From: Sciscionella marina DSM 45152
GTDB lineage: Bacteria; Actinomycetota; Actinomycetes; Mycobacteriales; Pseudonocardiaceae
DNA: 64,000 nucleotides
Assembly: GCF_000379465.1 (NCBI RefSeq)
Contig: NZ_KB905380.1
Span: 310,001-374,000, forward strand
Reading direction: 5' to 3'
Part shown: positions 1 to 12,142 of the stretch, one piece after another
Numbering within the stretch: the stretch's first letter is position 1
Layout: every line of letters starts with the position of its first letter
Notes under the pieces: generated by a model
What the model was told of the DNA's origin: nothing
The model's input: the letters and a program-made list of their open reading frames with translations, nothing else
The model's database searches: none
Program-made: the position numbers and the translations under genes

Positions 1-429
1 CTGCAGGAACCGGACTTCTATCGGGTCGCGGTGTCCTCGGCGGGCGATCACGACGATCGGATCTACCACGCCATGTGGGGCGAGAAATACTACGGACCGG
101 CGGACGAGTTCGACTTCGCAGCGCACGCCAACGTCTCGCTCGCCGGCAACCTCGAGGGGAAGCTCCTCCTGATACACGGCGAGATGGACGACAACGTCAC
201 CCCGCATCTGACGATGCGCCTGGCGGACGCGCTGATGACCGCGAACAAGGACTTCGACCTGCTCATCGTCCCGAACGCCGATCACAGCATGCTGGTGCAC
301 GCGGCCTACTGGATGCGGCGCCGCTGGGATTACTTCGTCCGGCACCTGATGGGCGCCACTCCACCGGACTACCGCATCGCCGACATCCCGCTCGATCCCG
401 AACGGCTCGGCGAGCTCCTGGGTGGCTGA
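1..429 (+). CDS. S9 family peptidase (dipeptidyl-peptidase IV-like), C-terminal fragment
   Basis: The reading frame is open from the first base, so the start and the beta-propeller lie outside the window. What remains is the end of an alpha/beta-hydrolase catalytic domain of the prolyl oligopeptidase family (S9). The segment LLLIHGEMDDNVTP carries the catalytic Asp, and PNADHSM carries the catalytic His; both match the dipeptidyl-peptidase IV type closely. The nucleophile Ser (GxSxGG) is upstream of the window. The product probably removes N-terminal dipeptides or cleaves small peptides. A secreted serine protease follows on the same strand 80 bp downstream. The family is secure, the exact substrate is not. 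Confidence 0.85.
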   Translation: MQEPDFYRVAVSSAGDHDDRIYHAMWGEKYYGPADEFDFAAHANVSLAGNLEGKLLLIHGEMDDNVTPHLTMRLADALMTANKDFDLLIVPNADHSMLVHAAYWMRRRWDYFVRHLMGATPPDYRIADIPLDPERLGELLGG

Positions 430-509
430 TTTCCGGCGTACCGGAGCAACCTCACGGCCGGGCAGACGTCCTTGCTATCAGGTGAACGGACGAGAGGGGA
501 TCCAGAATC

Positions 510-1247
510 ATGTCGAGGCGTCTTCGAGCCTTCGCGGTATTGTCGTCGATTCCGCTGCTGGGTGCCCTCGCCGCCACCGCCCCGGCGGCCGCGGTCATCG
601 GCGGATCGGTCAGCACCCACGGACCGTGGGCGGTGCGCATGCTGGTGGACGGCAAACCGGAATGCACCGGAACCGCGATCAGCAAGGAATGGATCATCAG
701 CGCATCCCACTGCTTCTTCGAACACGCGGAGCCGATCGCCGATTCGCGCATCGAATTCCGGGTCGGCAGCCTGGACCAGCGCACCGGGAAACCGGTGCAT
801 CCGGTCAAGAACAGCCGCAACGGCTCGAACGTCGCCGACCTGATGCTGATCAAGGTGCCCTCGATGCCGGTCAGTCCCGCGAAGCTCCCCGCCTCCGGCC
901 CGGTCGAACCGGGTCAGGCGGTACGGCAACTGGGCTGGGGCGCCACCTGCACCGGGGACGAGAACAGCTGTCAGTCCGATGTGCTCCGGCAGTCCGAGTT
1001 GCGCGTCCTGCCCGCCACGGACAAGCGCTGCCAAGGGTTCGCGATCCCGAACGGACCGGACTTCTGCTCGGTGTCCGTTTCCGGCGTTCCCGCGGGCGGT
1101 GATTCCGGCGGGCCGGTGATGTCGACGGGTCCCGGGCGGGCCGACACCCTTCTCGGGGTGTTCAACAGCTCGGACCGCGCCAGCATCGCCGGAACCGGTG
1201 ATGTGTCCCGGCAGCTGAACTGGATCCGGGACACGATCCGGCACTGA
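510..1247 (+). CDS. Secreted trypsin-like serine protease (S1 family)
   Basis: The 245-residue protein starts at an ATG preceded by an AGAGGGGA Shine-Dalgarno. Residues 1-28 form a Sec signal peptide with arginines, a hydrophobic core and an Ala-x-Ala type end. The mature domain begins near VIGGS, as in trypsins activated at an IVGG end. The triad is visible: His67 in SASHC, Asp110 in ADLMLIK and Ser199 in GGDSGGP. Cysteines 52/68, 147/154 and 174/186 are placed to form disulfides. The protein is likely an extracellular endopeptidase. The short gap after the signal peptide suggests little or no propeptide. It could be a snapalysin-independent trypsin homologue as found in many actinomycetes; the specificity is not predicted. 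Confidence 0.9.
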   Translation: MSRRLRAFAVLSSIPLLGALAATAPAAAVIGGSVSTHGPWAVRMLVDGKPECTGTAISKEWIISASHCFFEHAEPIADSRIEFRVGSLDQRTGKPVHPVKNSRNGSNVADLMLIKVPSMPVSPAKLPASGPVEPGQAVRQLGWGATCTGDENSCQSDVLRQSELRVLPATDKRCQGFAIPNGPDFCSVSVSGVPAGGDSGGPVMSTGPGRADTLLGVFNSSDRASIAGTGDVSRQLNWIRDTIRH

Positions 1248-1308
1248 CTCGGCGTTCATTGCACGATGACGCCAGCTGCTGCGCGACGGGGCCTCCGGCA
1301 ACGAACTC

Positions 1309-2658
<1,350 letters not shown>

Positions 2659-2699
2659 CTAGTTCGCCGGGGACCGGAAACGACAGCCGCCGGGGCCGA

Positions 2700-3347
2700 T
2701 CAGGACGTGCCGAGCTCGTGCAGCTCCGCGTCCAGCAGCAGTTCCGGATCGAACTCCATCCCGGTGAAGTGGCCGGCGAGTTCGAGCGAGAGCACGCCGT
2801 GCAGGCGGGTCCAGAAGGACACGGCGTGCCGCAGGACCGCGCCCGGCACCGGGGAACCATCCGTCCGGGTGCGACGGTTCGCGAACCGGTCGTCGAACGG
2901 CGTCGCCGGTTTCCCGGTCACCGGCGCCTCGGATGCCGCCAGCAGCACCACCATGACCTCGTCCGCGATCGCGGTGATGTCCTCAGGCGCGTGGTACCCG
3001 GGCACGGGGGTGCCGTAGATGAGGAAGTACCGCTGCGGATCGGCACGGGCCCAGTCCCGGATCGCATGCGCCAGACCCGCGAGGTCCGCGCCCGCGTCGA
3101 AGGCCGCGCGCACGGTGTCGGCGAAGCCGCGATAGGCGTCCCGGATGAGCGCGGTGATCAACTCGTCGCGATTGGCAAAGTACCGGTACAGCGCGGGACC
3201 GCTCATGCCCAGCTGCTTGGCGATCGCGTTGAGCGAGAGCGCGGGCACGCCCTGCGTGGCGATCTGTTCCCAGGCGTGCTGCTTGATCTCCGCGCGCACC
3301 TGTGCCCGGTAGCGATCCCGCGGGCTGCGCCGCTGCGCCTCGGTCAT
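2700..3347 (-). CDS. TetR/AcrR family regulator (WHG-type C-terminal domain), likely regulator of dgdA
   Basis: The start chosen is MTEAQRRSPRD, preceded by GGAAGGAG; an upstream in-frame ATG at 3395 lacks a ribosome site. The product has 215 residues. Its N-terminal HTH reads AIAKQLGMSGPALYRYFANRDELI, a typical TetR DNA-binding helix-turn-helix. The C-terminal half resembles the TetR_C WHG ligand-binding family. It lies directly upstream of dialkylglycine decarboxylase on the same strand and divergent from the threonine ammonia-lyase gene, so it may control either or both. The ligand is unknown. Confidence 0.82.
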   Translation of the reverse strand: MTEAQRRSPRDRYRAQVRAEIKQHAWEQIATQGVPALSLNAIAKQLGMSGPALYRYFANRDELITALIRDAYRGFADTVRAAFDAGADLAGLAHAIRDWARADPQRYFLIYGTPVPGYHAPEDITAIADEVMVVLLAASEAPVTGKPATPFDDRFANRRTRTDGSPVPGAVLRHAVSFWTRLHGVLSLELAGHFTGMEFDPELLLDAELHELGTS

Positions 3348-3477
3348 CGGCGCTCCTTCCCTGGTCGAGCCCGAGATCCGGTTAGAAGCTATCACCTTCC
3401 TTATCGATGATCACACCTGTTGGCAGACCGCGCACCCACCGGTGCTAACCTCGCGGTTGTCCCACAGCTTCGCGGAA

Positions 3478-4764
3478 ATGAGCATGATGGCGCCCTCAGC
3501 AGGAACTTCGCAGACCGGTACGGCAACGGTCGGGGCCGCCGAGGTGGAGCGGGCACGCGCGCGCCTCGACGGGGTGCTGTCGCGCACTCCGTTGATCCGC
3601 AATGAGCGGCTCTCCGCGGCCACCGGCGGCGAGGTCTGGCTCAAGCGCGAGGATCTGCAGTCGGTGCGGTCCTACAAGATCCGCGGCGCCTACAACCTGA
3701 TCGCCCAGCTGGGCCCGGAGGCCGCGGCGGTGGGCGTGGTGTGCGCGAGCGCCGGAAACCACGCCCAGGGTGTCGCCTTCGCCTGCGCCAGCCTCGGCAT
3801 CCGCGGCCGGGTGTACCTGCCGCGCACCACCCCGAGGCAGAAGCGGGTGCGCATCGCGGCCATCGGCGGGAAGTGGATCGAGGTGATCGTCCAGGGCGAT
3901 GCCTACGACGACGCCCAGTCCGCCGCGTTCGCCCACGCCGAGAAGACCGGCGCCACCGTGGTGCCCGCCTTCGACGATCCGCGCACCATCGCCGGCCAGG
4001 GCACCGTCGCCGGGGAGATCCTCGAACAGCTCGGCCGGGTGCCGGACCGGATCCTGGTCCCGGTCGGCGGTGGCGGGCTGCTCGCCGGAATGTCGGCCTG
4101 GCTCACCGAACATCACCCCGGGGTCGGCCTGCTCGGCGTGGAACCGGCCGGGGCCGCGAGCATGACTGCCGCGCTCGACGCCGGTGCACCGGTCGCACTG
4201 GAGACCGTCGATCCTTTCGTCGACGGGGCCGCGGTGCGCAAGGTCGGCGCGCACACCTTCCCGATCGTGCGGGACAGTGGCGCCGGGATCACCCGGGTCG
4301 AAGCGGGCGCCGTCTGCGTGGAGATGCTCGACCTCTATCAGACCGACGGCATCATCGCCGAACCCGCGGGCGCGCTGGCCAGCACCGCGGCCACCCTGGT
4401 TCCCGCCGAACCGGGAGCGGTCACGGTGTGCGTGCTCTCCGGCGGGAACAACGACGTCAGCCGGTACAGCGAGATCCTCGAACGCTCACTCGTGCACGAG
4501 GGGCTCAAGCACTACTTCCTCGTAGAATTCCCGCAGGAACCGGGCATGCTACGGCTGTTCGTGGACCGGGTGCTCGGGCCGGACGACGACATCACGCTGT
4601 TCGAGTACATCAAGCGCAACAACCGGGAGACCGGCCCCGCACTGGTCGGCATCGAACTCGGCAGCCGCGAGGACCTGCCCGCGCTGCAGTCCAGGATGGA
4701 CGAGAGCCCGATGCGCATTCAGCGGGTGGACCCGGAATCCGGCCTGTTCCGGTTCCTGCTCTGA
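3478..4764 (+). CDS. ilvA: Threonine ammonia-lyase (threonine dehydratase), short regulatory form
   Basis: The enzyme deaminates L-threonine to 2-oxobutyrate, the first step to isoleucine. The PLP lysine is in the motif VRSYKIRGAYN, with the serine-dehydratase glycine loop VGGGGLLAGM and CASAGNHAQGVA around the phosphate. Residues from about 340 to the end (GLKHYFLVEFPQEPGMLRLFV, then ALVGIELGSREDL) form one ACT-like regulatory domain, as in the single-domain actinobacterial and Bacillus IlvA. I chose the ATG at 3478 (428 residues); 3442, 3484 and 3487 are alternatives, and a GGAA at 3474 slightly favours 3484 or 3487. The gene stands alone between a divergent TetR gene and a convergent oxidoreductase. 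Confidence 0.9.
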   Translation: MSMMAPSAGTSQTGTATVGAAEVERARARLDGVLSRTPLIRNERLSAATGGEVWLKREDLQSVRSYKIRGAYNLIAQLGPEAAAVGVVCASAGNHAQGVAFACASLGIRGRVYLPRTTPRQKRVRIAAIGGKWIEVIVQGDAYDDAQSAAFAHAEKTGATVVPAFDDPRTIAGQGTVAGEILEQLGRVPDRILVPVGGGGLLAGMSAWLTEHHPGVGLLGVEPAGAASMTAALDAGAPVALETVDPFVDGAAVRKVGAHTFPIVRDSGAGITRVEAGAVCVEMLDLYQTDGIIAEPAGALASTAATLVPAEPGAVTVCVLSGGNNDVSRYSEILERSLVHEGLKHYFLVEFPQEPGMLRLFVDRVLGPDDDITLFEYIKRNNRETGPALVGIELGSREDLPALQSRMDESPMRIQRVDPESGLFRFLL

Positions 4765-4789
4765 GGGGTTCTGCTCTGGGCCGGGCGGT

Positions 4790-6592
4790 TCACGGGCGTG
4801 GATGGTCGAACAGGTTCGGCTGCCCTGCACGGTGGCGCTGCGCGTCGATCTTCTTCAGCCCGTCGAATTCCGGCGGCTGATAGCGGGTGAACACCGGCAC
4901 CCGCCCCGCGGCCGATCCCGCCTCCTCGAGCAGCGCGTTGACCGCGTGCCGTGCGGCCTCATTGGCGCCCTCCATGGTGGCCAGGTCGAAATCGGTGCGC
5001 ACATAGTCCGCGGCCAGGAACAGGTTGGGAATACCGGTATCCGCGCTCGGCCGGTTGCGCCACGAACCGATTCCGTTGACCAGTAGCTGCTCGTCATTGG
5101 TGTTCTGCCCGGCCGCGGCCGACCAGCTGATCGCGGGATCCAGCTGCCAGGCGCGCACGATGCCATCGGGCAGTTGCCCCGCTCCCCTGTCGTCGAGCGC
5201 GGCCTGCAGCTGGGCCCACACCTCGTGGTAGATCTGCTCGCGACTGCACCGTTTCGCGGGTTTGCCGAACAGGATGCCCGGGGTGTCCCAGTCCGCGATG
5301 TCGATCGTCAGCCCGTTCACGCTCGCCCCGTCCCCGTACTTGTGCCGGTAATCGGTGTGCCAGAAGGAATCCTGGGTGTACGAGGTCAGCCGCCACGGCG
5401 CGTCCAGGTAGATGTTGAACCCGTTGCCCAGCGGGGTGTCCTCGTCCACGAAGAACTGGATGCCGTTCATCCAGTCCATGGTCAGCCGGTCCATGTTCGC
5501 CAGCCCGGGAGCGGCGCTGCGAATCTGCGGGGACCACAGTCCCCGTGCCCGGTCGGTGGGGACGGCGCAGACGAACCAGTCGGCCTCGATGGTGTGCGTG
5601 CCGTTCGCGTCCCTGGCCCGGGCACCGGTGATCCGCCCGCCCTCGAGGGTGAGTCCTTCGACGGTGTCCCCGACCCGGAACCGCACCCCCAGCCCACGCA
5701 GGTGCGCCACCCACGGATCCAGCCACGCCTCGTTGGTCGGCCCGTTGAGCACCTCGTAGACCTTCGGCCCGCCACCGACCTCGCGCAGAACCGCGAGCAG
5801 GAACTGTTCGGCCATGTTCCCGATCGTGCGGGTGCTCGCCACGCGTTCCTTCGCCGCGACCAGTGCCCGGGTCAGCCCGGTCGCGGCCAGGTTCTGGTAC
5901 TCGGCCGAACGGCTGCGCGCGCCGACGAAATCCCACCAGCTCGTGTTCTCCCACTGGCCGAAGCGGCGCTGCTCGCTGCTGGTGAAGAACACGAGGAATC
6001 GTTCCACGAGGTATTCGGCGTCCGGGAGCGAAACCTCGTGCTGCTTAAGGATCCCCTCGATGAGGATGCTCCTGAGCCCTTCCGGGGTGAGTGCCTCGCG
6101 CGGATCGAAGTAGAAACCGAACAGCAGTGGATTCCCGTCGGCGCGTCCGTTCGCCCTGGCATAGCGCACATCCCCGAAGGAGAACGGAATCAGGTTGTCG
6201 TAGACCCCGTTCTGCTTGCCCGGCACCGGAATCCGCCGCATCGAATCGTGGATGTGCTGGTAGAACGAGGTGAATCCGCGCGCACCGTGCTCACCGGGAA
6301 GCGGCAGGCGTCCCCCACTGGCACTACCGGGAACCGGGATGGTGCGGGACTTCCCGCCGAGGGCCTTGCGTTCGTACACGGTGACCGAAAATCCGCGCTC
6401 GGCCAGTTCCTGTGCCGCGGTCAGCCCACCGATCCCGGAACCGAGCACCGCGACCCGGCGCCCGGTTCCGGTGGCGGCCGATGCGGTCGCGGAATTCACC
6501 GCCGCTCCCGCCATACCCGCGATTCCCGCGGCGGCGGCCCCGCGCAGGAGTGTGCGCCTGCTCAGTCCCGCGTTCCGGTGCAGCTCGGTCAT
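4790..6592 (-). CDS. Tat-exported FAD-dependent oxidoreductase (amine oxidase/phytoene desaturase fold)
   Basis: The 600-residue protein begins with a twin-arginine signal (SRRTLLRGAAAAG, residues 11-23) and an Ala-rich segment, so it is folded with FAD before export. The Rossmann motif VLGSGIGGLTAAQELAERG and YERKALGGKSRT follow at about residues 49-85. The C-terminal FAD segment LFLAADYVRTDFDLATMEGANEAARHAV is present. This layout is that of the NAD(P)-binding Rossmann/amino-oxidase superfamily related to hydroxysqualene dehydroxylase and carotenoid desaturases. The substrate cannot be read from the sequence. The gene is divergent from a TetR gene across a strong palindrome, which suggests control by that regulator. 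The start is set by the Tat motif; the upstream ATG at 6709 lies within the intergenic region. Confidence 0.8.
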   Translation of the reverse strand: MTELHRNAGLSRRTLLRGAAAAGIAGMAGAAVNSATASAATGTGRRVAVLGSGIGGLTAAQELAERGFSVTVYERKALGGKSRTIPVPGSASGGRLPLPGEHGARGFTSFYQHIHDSMRRIPVPGKQNGVYDNLIPFSFGDVRYARANGRADGNPLLFGFYFDPREALTPEGLRSILIEGILKQHEVSLPDAEYLVERFLVFFTSSEQRRFGQWENTSWWDFVGARSRSAEYQNLAATGLTRALVAAKERVASTRTIGNMAEQFLLAVLREVGGGPKVYEVLNGPTNEAWLDPWVAHLRGLGVRFRVGDTVEGLTLEGGRITGARARDANGTHTIEADWFVCAVPTDRARGLWSPQIRSAAPGLANMDRLTMDWMNGIQFFVDEDTPLGNGFNIYLDAPWRLTSYTQDSFWHTDYRHKYGDGASVNGLTIDIADWDTPGILFGKPAKRCSREQIYHEVWAQLQAALDDRGAGQLPDGIVRAWQLDPAISWSAAAGQNTNDEQLLVNGIGSWRNRPSADTGIPNLFLAADYVRTDFDLATMEGANEAARHAVNALLEEAGSAAGRVPVFTRYQPPEFDGLKKIDAQRHRAGQPNLFDHPRP

Positions 6593-6618
6593 CACGATCA
6601 CCTCATCGTGGTCAAATC

Positions 6619-6636
6619 TGACTATCGCGATCGTCA
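6619..6636. promoter_or_regulatory. Near-perfect palindrome, candidate TetR operator
   Basis: The 18-mer TGACTATCGCGATCGTCA is an inverted repeat with one mismatched pair (arms TGACtATCG/CGATcGTCA). It lies between the divergent FAD oxidoreductase and TetR genes, 27 bp before the former. Size and position are typical of a TetR operator. The binding protein is inferred, not shown. Confidence 0.5.
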
Positions 6637-6696
6637 TCTTCACAGAAATCCCGTACGGTGGCAACGAATCTGACCCCGATGAGCGAGGGAGCCACG

Positions 6697-7347
6697 GTGA
6701 GCGGCACATCCCGGCGCCCGGTGCGCCCCTACGGCGGAGTCGGGGCGCGCGAACGGGTCGCCGCCCGGCGAGCCCGGATCATCGGCGCGGGCACCGCACT
6801 GTTCGGCACCAGCGGCTATCTGGCCACCGGGGTGAAGGACATCTGCCGCGCGGCCGGGCTGACCGACCGCTACTTCTACGAATCCTTCCGCGGTACGCGG
6901 GAACTGTTCCTCACCGTGTTCGACACGATCATCGGCGACCTGTTCGCCGCCGTCGCCGAACAGGTCGCCGCCGCACCCGCGGGGCGCGAACAGCAGCTGC
7001 GCGCGGGCATCGCGACCTTCCTGCGCGCCCTCGACGCGGACCGGCGCACCCTGCGGATCGTGTTCGCCGAACCGGCCTGCGCGGGCCCCGAGGCCGAGGC
7101 GCACATGCGTGCTTCGCTGCGCCGCTTCGCCGGGCTCGTCGCCGACACCGCACGCGCGACCAGATCCGGGAACCGCTCGCCCATCCCTATCGAACTGTTC
7201 GCCCACGCCGTGGTCGGCATGCTGGAGCGAGTGCTCGTGGAGAAGCAGGACGACCAGCTGGATCTGCCCATCGAGGAGCTCATCGAGCACTGCACCACGC
7301 TCGCCCACGCGATGCTGGACCGGGTGGACGCCGGCGCGGCCGGGTGA
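6697..7347 (+). CDS. TetR family transcriptional regulator
   Basis: The 216-residue protein has the TetR HTH near residues 25-60 (FGTSGYLATGVKDICRAAGLTDRYFYESFRGTRELF). I chose the GTG at 6697 because GAGGGAG lies seven bases upstream; an ATG at 6679 is possible but has no ribosome site. The gene sits between the divergent FAD oxidoreductase and, 83 bp downstream on the same strand, a DHA2-type drug exporter. This arrangement suggests that it represses the exporter, the oxidoreductase or both in response to a small hydrophobic ligand. The C-terminal ligand domain is not assignable to a named subfamily. Confidence 0.8.
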   Translation: MSGTSRRPVRPYGGVGARERVAARRARIIGAGTALFGTSGYLATGVKDICRAAGLTDRYFYESFRGTRELFLTVFDTIIGDLFAAVAEQVAAAPAGREQQLRAGIATFLRALDADRRTLRIVFAEPACAGPEAEAHMRASLRRFAGLVADTARATRSGNRSPIPIELFAHAVVGMLERVLVEKQDDQLDLPIEELIEHCTTLAHAMLDRVDAGAAG

Positions 7348-7379
7348 CTCGCACCCCTATGGCGAATCGCGTACAGTAG

Positions 7380-9488
<2,109 letters not shown>

Positions 9489-9496
9489 CCGCGGGC

Positions 9497-9979
9497 TCAG
9501 GCGTTCGCGAGATCGTCGAAGATGAGCAGGGTCGTGGTGCCCAGCACGCCGGGGATCTCCTGAAGCTTGTCGAGCACCAGGTGGCGCAGGTGCTCATTGG
9601 ATGTGGTGCGCACCAGGAGTACCACGTCGAACTCCCCGCCGACCAGCGCCATGTGCTTGACCTCCGGCAACCGGCGCAGATGCTCGGTGAGATCACGCCA
9701 GTTGTTCTGCCGCACGGTCAGCGTCACATAGGCCGAGGTGGACAGGCCGCAGCGGGCGGGATCCACGGTCGCGGTGAACCCGGTGAGCACCCCGGTCTTC
9801 TTCAGCCGCTCGATCCGGTTGTAGGCCGCCGCCCGGGAGATGGTGATCCGCTCGGCGAGTACCCGGACCGAGAGCCGGCCGTCCTGGCTCAGCTCGCGCA
9901 GGATGTGCTCATCGATCTCGTCCAGCGCGGGCGCCATTCGTCCAGCGACGCGCGCCTCGATCGGTTCCTCACTGGACAT
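9497..9979 (-). CDS. Lrp/AsnC family regulator, likely regulator of the branched-chain oxoacid dehydrogenase operon
   Basis: The 160-residue protein has the AsnC HTH at its N-terminus (LDEIDEHILRELSQDGRLSVRVLAERITISRAAAYNRIERL) and the RAM effector domain after residue 80 (TATVDPARCGLSTSAYVTLTV, MALVGGEFDVVLLV). Such proteins form octamers and sense amino acids. It is divergent from the E1alpha gene with 115 bp between them, the usual arrangement of BkdR-type regulators. A GGAG ribosome site precedes the ATG. The C-terminal end is 8 bp from the stop of the convergent exporter gene. Confidence 0.88.
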   Translation of the reverse strand: MSSEEPIEARVAGRMAPALDEIDEHILRELSQDGRLSVRVLAERITISRAAAYNRIERLKKTGVLTGFTATVDPARCGLSTSAYVTLTVRQNNWRDLTEHLRRLPEVKHMALVGGEFDVVLLVRTTSNEHLRHLVLDKLQEIPGVLGTTTLLIFDDLANA

Positions 9980-9982
9980 ATG

Positions 9983-9995
9983 ACTCTCCGAGAGT
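9983..9995. promoter_or_regulatory. Perfect inverted repeat over the AsnC-gene ribosome site
   Basis: ACTCTC-C-GAGAGT is a perfect 6+6 inverted repeat located 3 bp before the start of the AsnC/Lrp gene and including its GGAG ribosome site. It could be a self-binding site or a hairpin in the leader. Short repeats like this also occur by chance. Confidence 0.3.
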
Positions 9996-10094
9996 GTTGT
10001 AGTCGGCCATTCATATCGTAATCATGTCAAATTCTAGCCGGTCATTCGCCGCTCGACACACAATTGCGCCGTTCCGTCTTGTCCGGAGGTGTGC

Positions 10095-11159
10095 ATGACC
10101 GAGATCGTGCGGTTGCTCGATACCGATGGCACCGTGCTCGAACACGAGCGCTATGCCCTTCCCGAACCGGAGCGCCTGCTCGAGCTGTATCGCGGCCTGG
10201 TGCTCGGCCGCAGGTTCAACGAACAGGCGAACAGCCTGGTGCGGCAGGGAAGGCTCGCGGTGTACCCGTCCTCGCGCGGCCAGGAGGCCTGCCAGATCGG
10301 TGCGGCCGCGGCGCTGCGCGGCGGTGACTGGCTGTTCCCCACCTACCGGGACACCGTGGCGGTGGTGCAGCGCGGGGTTCCGCCGGTCGAGGCGCTCACT
10401 CTGCTCACCGGCGACTGGCACTGTGGCTACGACCCGCTCGCCCACCGGATCGCCCCGCAGGCCACCCCGTTGGCGACCCAGCTGCCGCACGCGGTCGGGG
10501 TCGGCCACGCGGCCCGGCTGCGCGGCGAGGACACCGTGGTGCTCGCGCTGTGCGGGGACGGGGCGACCAGCGAGGGCGATTTCCACGAGGCGCTGAACTT
10601 CGCCGCCGTGTTCACCTCGCCCGTGGTTTTCCTCGTGCAGAACAACAAATACGCGATCTCGGTGCCACTTTCCCGGCAGACCGCTGCGGAATCCTTGGCG
10701 GACAAGGGAATCGGCTACGGCATGCCCGCGGTCCTTGTGGACGGCAACGATCCGGCCGCGGTGACCGCGGTCCTCGACGAGGCTGTGGCCAGGGCAGCGA
10801 GCGGAGCCGGCCCCACCCTCGTCGAGGCGGACACCTACCGCCTCGAAGCACACACCAATGCCGACGATGCGGGCCGCTATCGCAGTGAGCTGGAGGTGGC
10901 GGAGTGGACCGAACGCGATCCGCTCCCCCGCCTGCGCGCGTACCTGCGTGGCACCGGACTGCTCGGCGCGGCACGGGAAACCGAGCTCGAGGAAGCCGCC
11001 GAGGAGTTCGCTTCCCTTGTGCGTCAAGGAGTTTCCGCGATGGCCGCACCGCGACCGGGGGCGTTGTTCGCCGAGGTGTACGGCACGCCGACGCAGCGGC
11101 TGGCCACCCAGGCCGCGCTGCTGGACACCGAACTGCGCGCCGGGGCGGGTACCCGATGA
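10095..11159 (+). CDS. bkdA: Branched-chain 2-oxoacid dehydrogenase E1 alpha subunit
   Basis: The 354-residue subunit holds the thiamine-diphosphate motif GDGATSEGDFHEALNFAAVF ending in QNNKYAIS (the GDG...NN signature) at about residues 155-190. With E1beta it decarboxylates 2-oxo acids from valine, leucine and isoleucine and passes the acyl group to lipoyl-E2, giving isobutyryl-, isovaleryl- and 2-methylbutyryl-CoA. These serve degradation and branched fatty acid priming. GGAGG lies five bases before the ATG; a GTG two codons upstream is less likely. The gene overlaps E1beta by four bases (ATGA). The related pyruvate dehydrogenase E1 cannot be excluded by sequence alone, but the AsnC neighbour favours the branched-chain role. 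Confidence 0.88.
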   Translation: MTEIVRLLDTDGTVLEHERYALPEPERLLELYRGLVLGRRFNEQANSLVRQGRLAVYPSSRGQEACQIGAAAALRGGDWLFPTYRDTVAVVQRGVPPVEALTLLTGDWHCGYDPLAHRIAPQATPLATQLPHAVGVGHAARLRGEDTVVLALCGDGATSEGDFHEALNFAAVFTSPVVFLVQNNKYAISVPLSRQTAAESLADKGIGYGMPAVLVDGNDPAAVTAVLDEAVARAASGAGPTLVEADTYRLEAHTNADDAGRYRSELEVAEWTERDPLPRLRAYLRGTGLLGAARETELEEAAEEFASLVRQGVSAMAAPRPGALFAEVYGTPTQRLATQAALLDTELRAGAGTR

Positions 11160-12142
11160 GCGCCGAGAAGCTGACAATGGCCGCGGCGATCAACACCGCG
11201 CTGCGGGATGCGATGCGCGCCGACGACTCGGTGCTCGTGTTCGGTGAGGACGTCGGGCCGCTCGGCGGGGTGTTCCGGGTGACCGAGGGCCTGACCGATT
11301 CCTTCGGCGCGGCACGGTGTTTCGACACCCCACTGGCCGAGTCCGGGATCCTCGGCATGGCGATCGGGCTTGCCATGAACGGCATGCACCCGGTGGTGGA
11401 GATGCAGTTCGACGCCTTCGCCTATCCGGCGTTCGAACAGATCACCAGCCACCTCGCGAAGATGCGCAACCGCACCCGCGGGGCACTGCACCTTCCCGTG
11501 GTGGTCCGGGTGCCCTATGCGGGCGGGATCGGTGGGGTCGAGCACCATTGCGATTCCTCCGAGTCCTACTACGCGCACACCCCGGGCCTGACCGTGCTCG
11601 CTCCGGCCACCAGCGCGGACGCCTACGGCCTGCTGCGCGCGGCCATCGAGTACCCGGACCCGGTGATCTTCCTGGAACCCAAGAAGCGCTATTTCGCCAG
11701 CGAGGAGGCCGATATCCGGGAACCGGTCGCGCCGATCGGCACCGCGGAGCTGCGCCGCGCGGGCCGCGATGCCACCCTGATCACCTACGGCCCCTCGGTC
11801 CCGGTCGCACTCGCCGCCGCCGAACAGGCGGCGGCGGAGGGACGCGAGCTGGGCGTGCTCGATCTGCGTTCCCTCGTCCCACTGGACGAGCAGACGATCG
11901 CCGAAGCGGTACGGGCGAGCGGGCGGGCGGTGGTGATCGCCGAGACGCCCGGTTTCGCCTCGGTGGCCGCGGAACTCGCCGCCCTCATCGGCGAGCGCTG
12001 CTTCCACCACCTCGAGGCCCCGGTGCGCCGGGTCACCGGTTTCGACATCCCATACCCACCGCCGAAACTCGAACGCCATCACCTGCCCTCCATCGACCGC
12101 ATCCTCGATGCCGTGGACGAACTGCAATGGGAGCACGCATGA
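11156..12142 (+). CDS. bkdB: Branched-chain 2-oxoacid dehydrogenase E1 beta subunit
   Basis: The 328-residue protein has the transketolase pyrimidine-binding fold (GEDVGPLGGVFRVTEGL, with the conserved Glu that activates thiamine diphosphate) and the C-terminal transketolase domain (TLITYGPSVPVALAAAE, LDLRSLVPLDEQTI). It forms an alpha2beta2 heterotetramer with the upstream product. The start ATG overlaps the E1alpha stop, and its stop overlaps the E2 start, so the three proteins are translationally coupled and made in equal amounts. No E3 (lipoamide dehydrogenase) is in the operon; the cell presumably uses a shared E3. Confidence 0.9.
   Translation: MSAEKLTMAAAINTALRDAMRADDSVLVFGEDVGPLGGVFRVTEGLTDSFGAARCFDTPLAESGILGMAIGLAMNGMHPVVEMQFDAFAYPAFEQITSHLAKMRNRTRGALHLPVVVRVPYAGGIGGVEHHCDSSESYYAHTPGLTVLAPATSADAYGLLRAAIEYPDPVIFLEPKKRYFASEEADIREPVAPIGTAELRRAGRDATLITYGPSVPVALAAAEQAAAEGRELGVLDLRSLVPLDEQTIAEAVRASGRAVVIAETPGFASVAAELAALIGERCFHHLEAPVRRVTGFDIPYPPPKLERHHLPSIDRILDAVDELQWEHA

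Noticed and set aside
3348-3441. Operator between the dgdA TetR and ilvA genes
   Set aside because: Only short ATCA/TGAT complements were found, at a level expected by chance.
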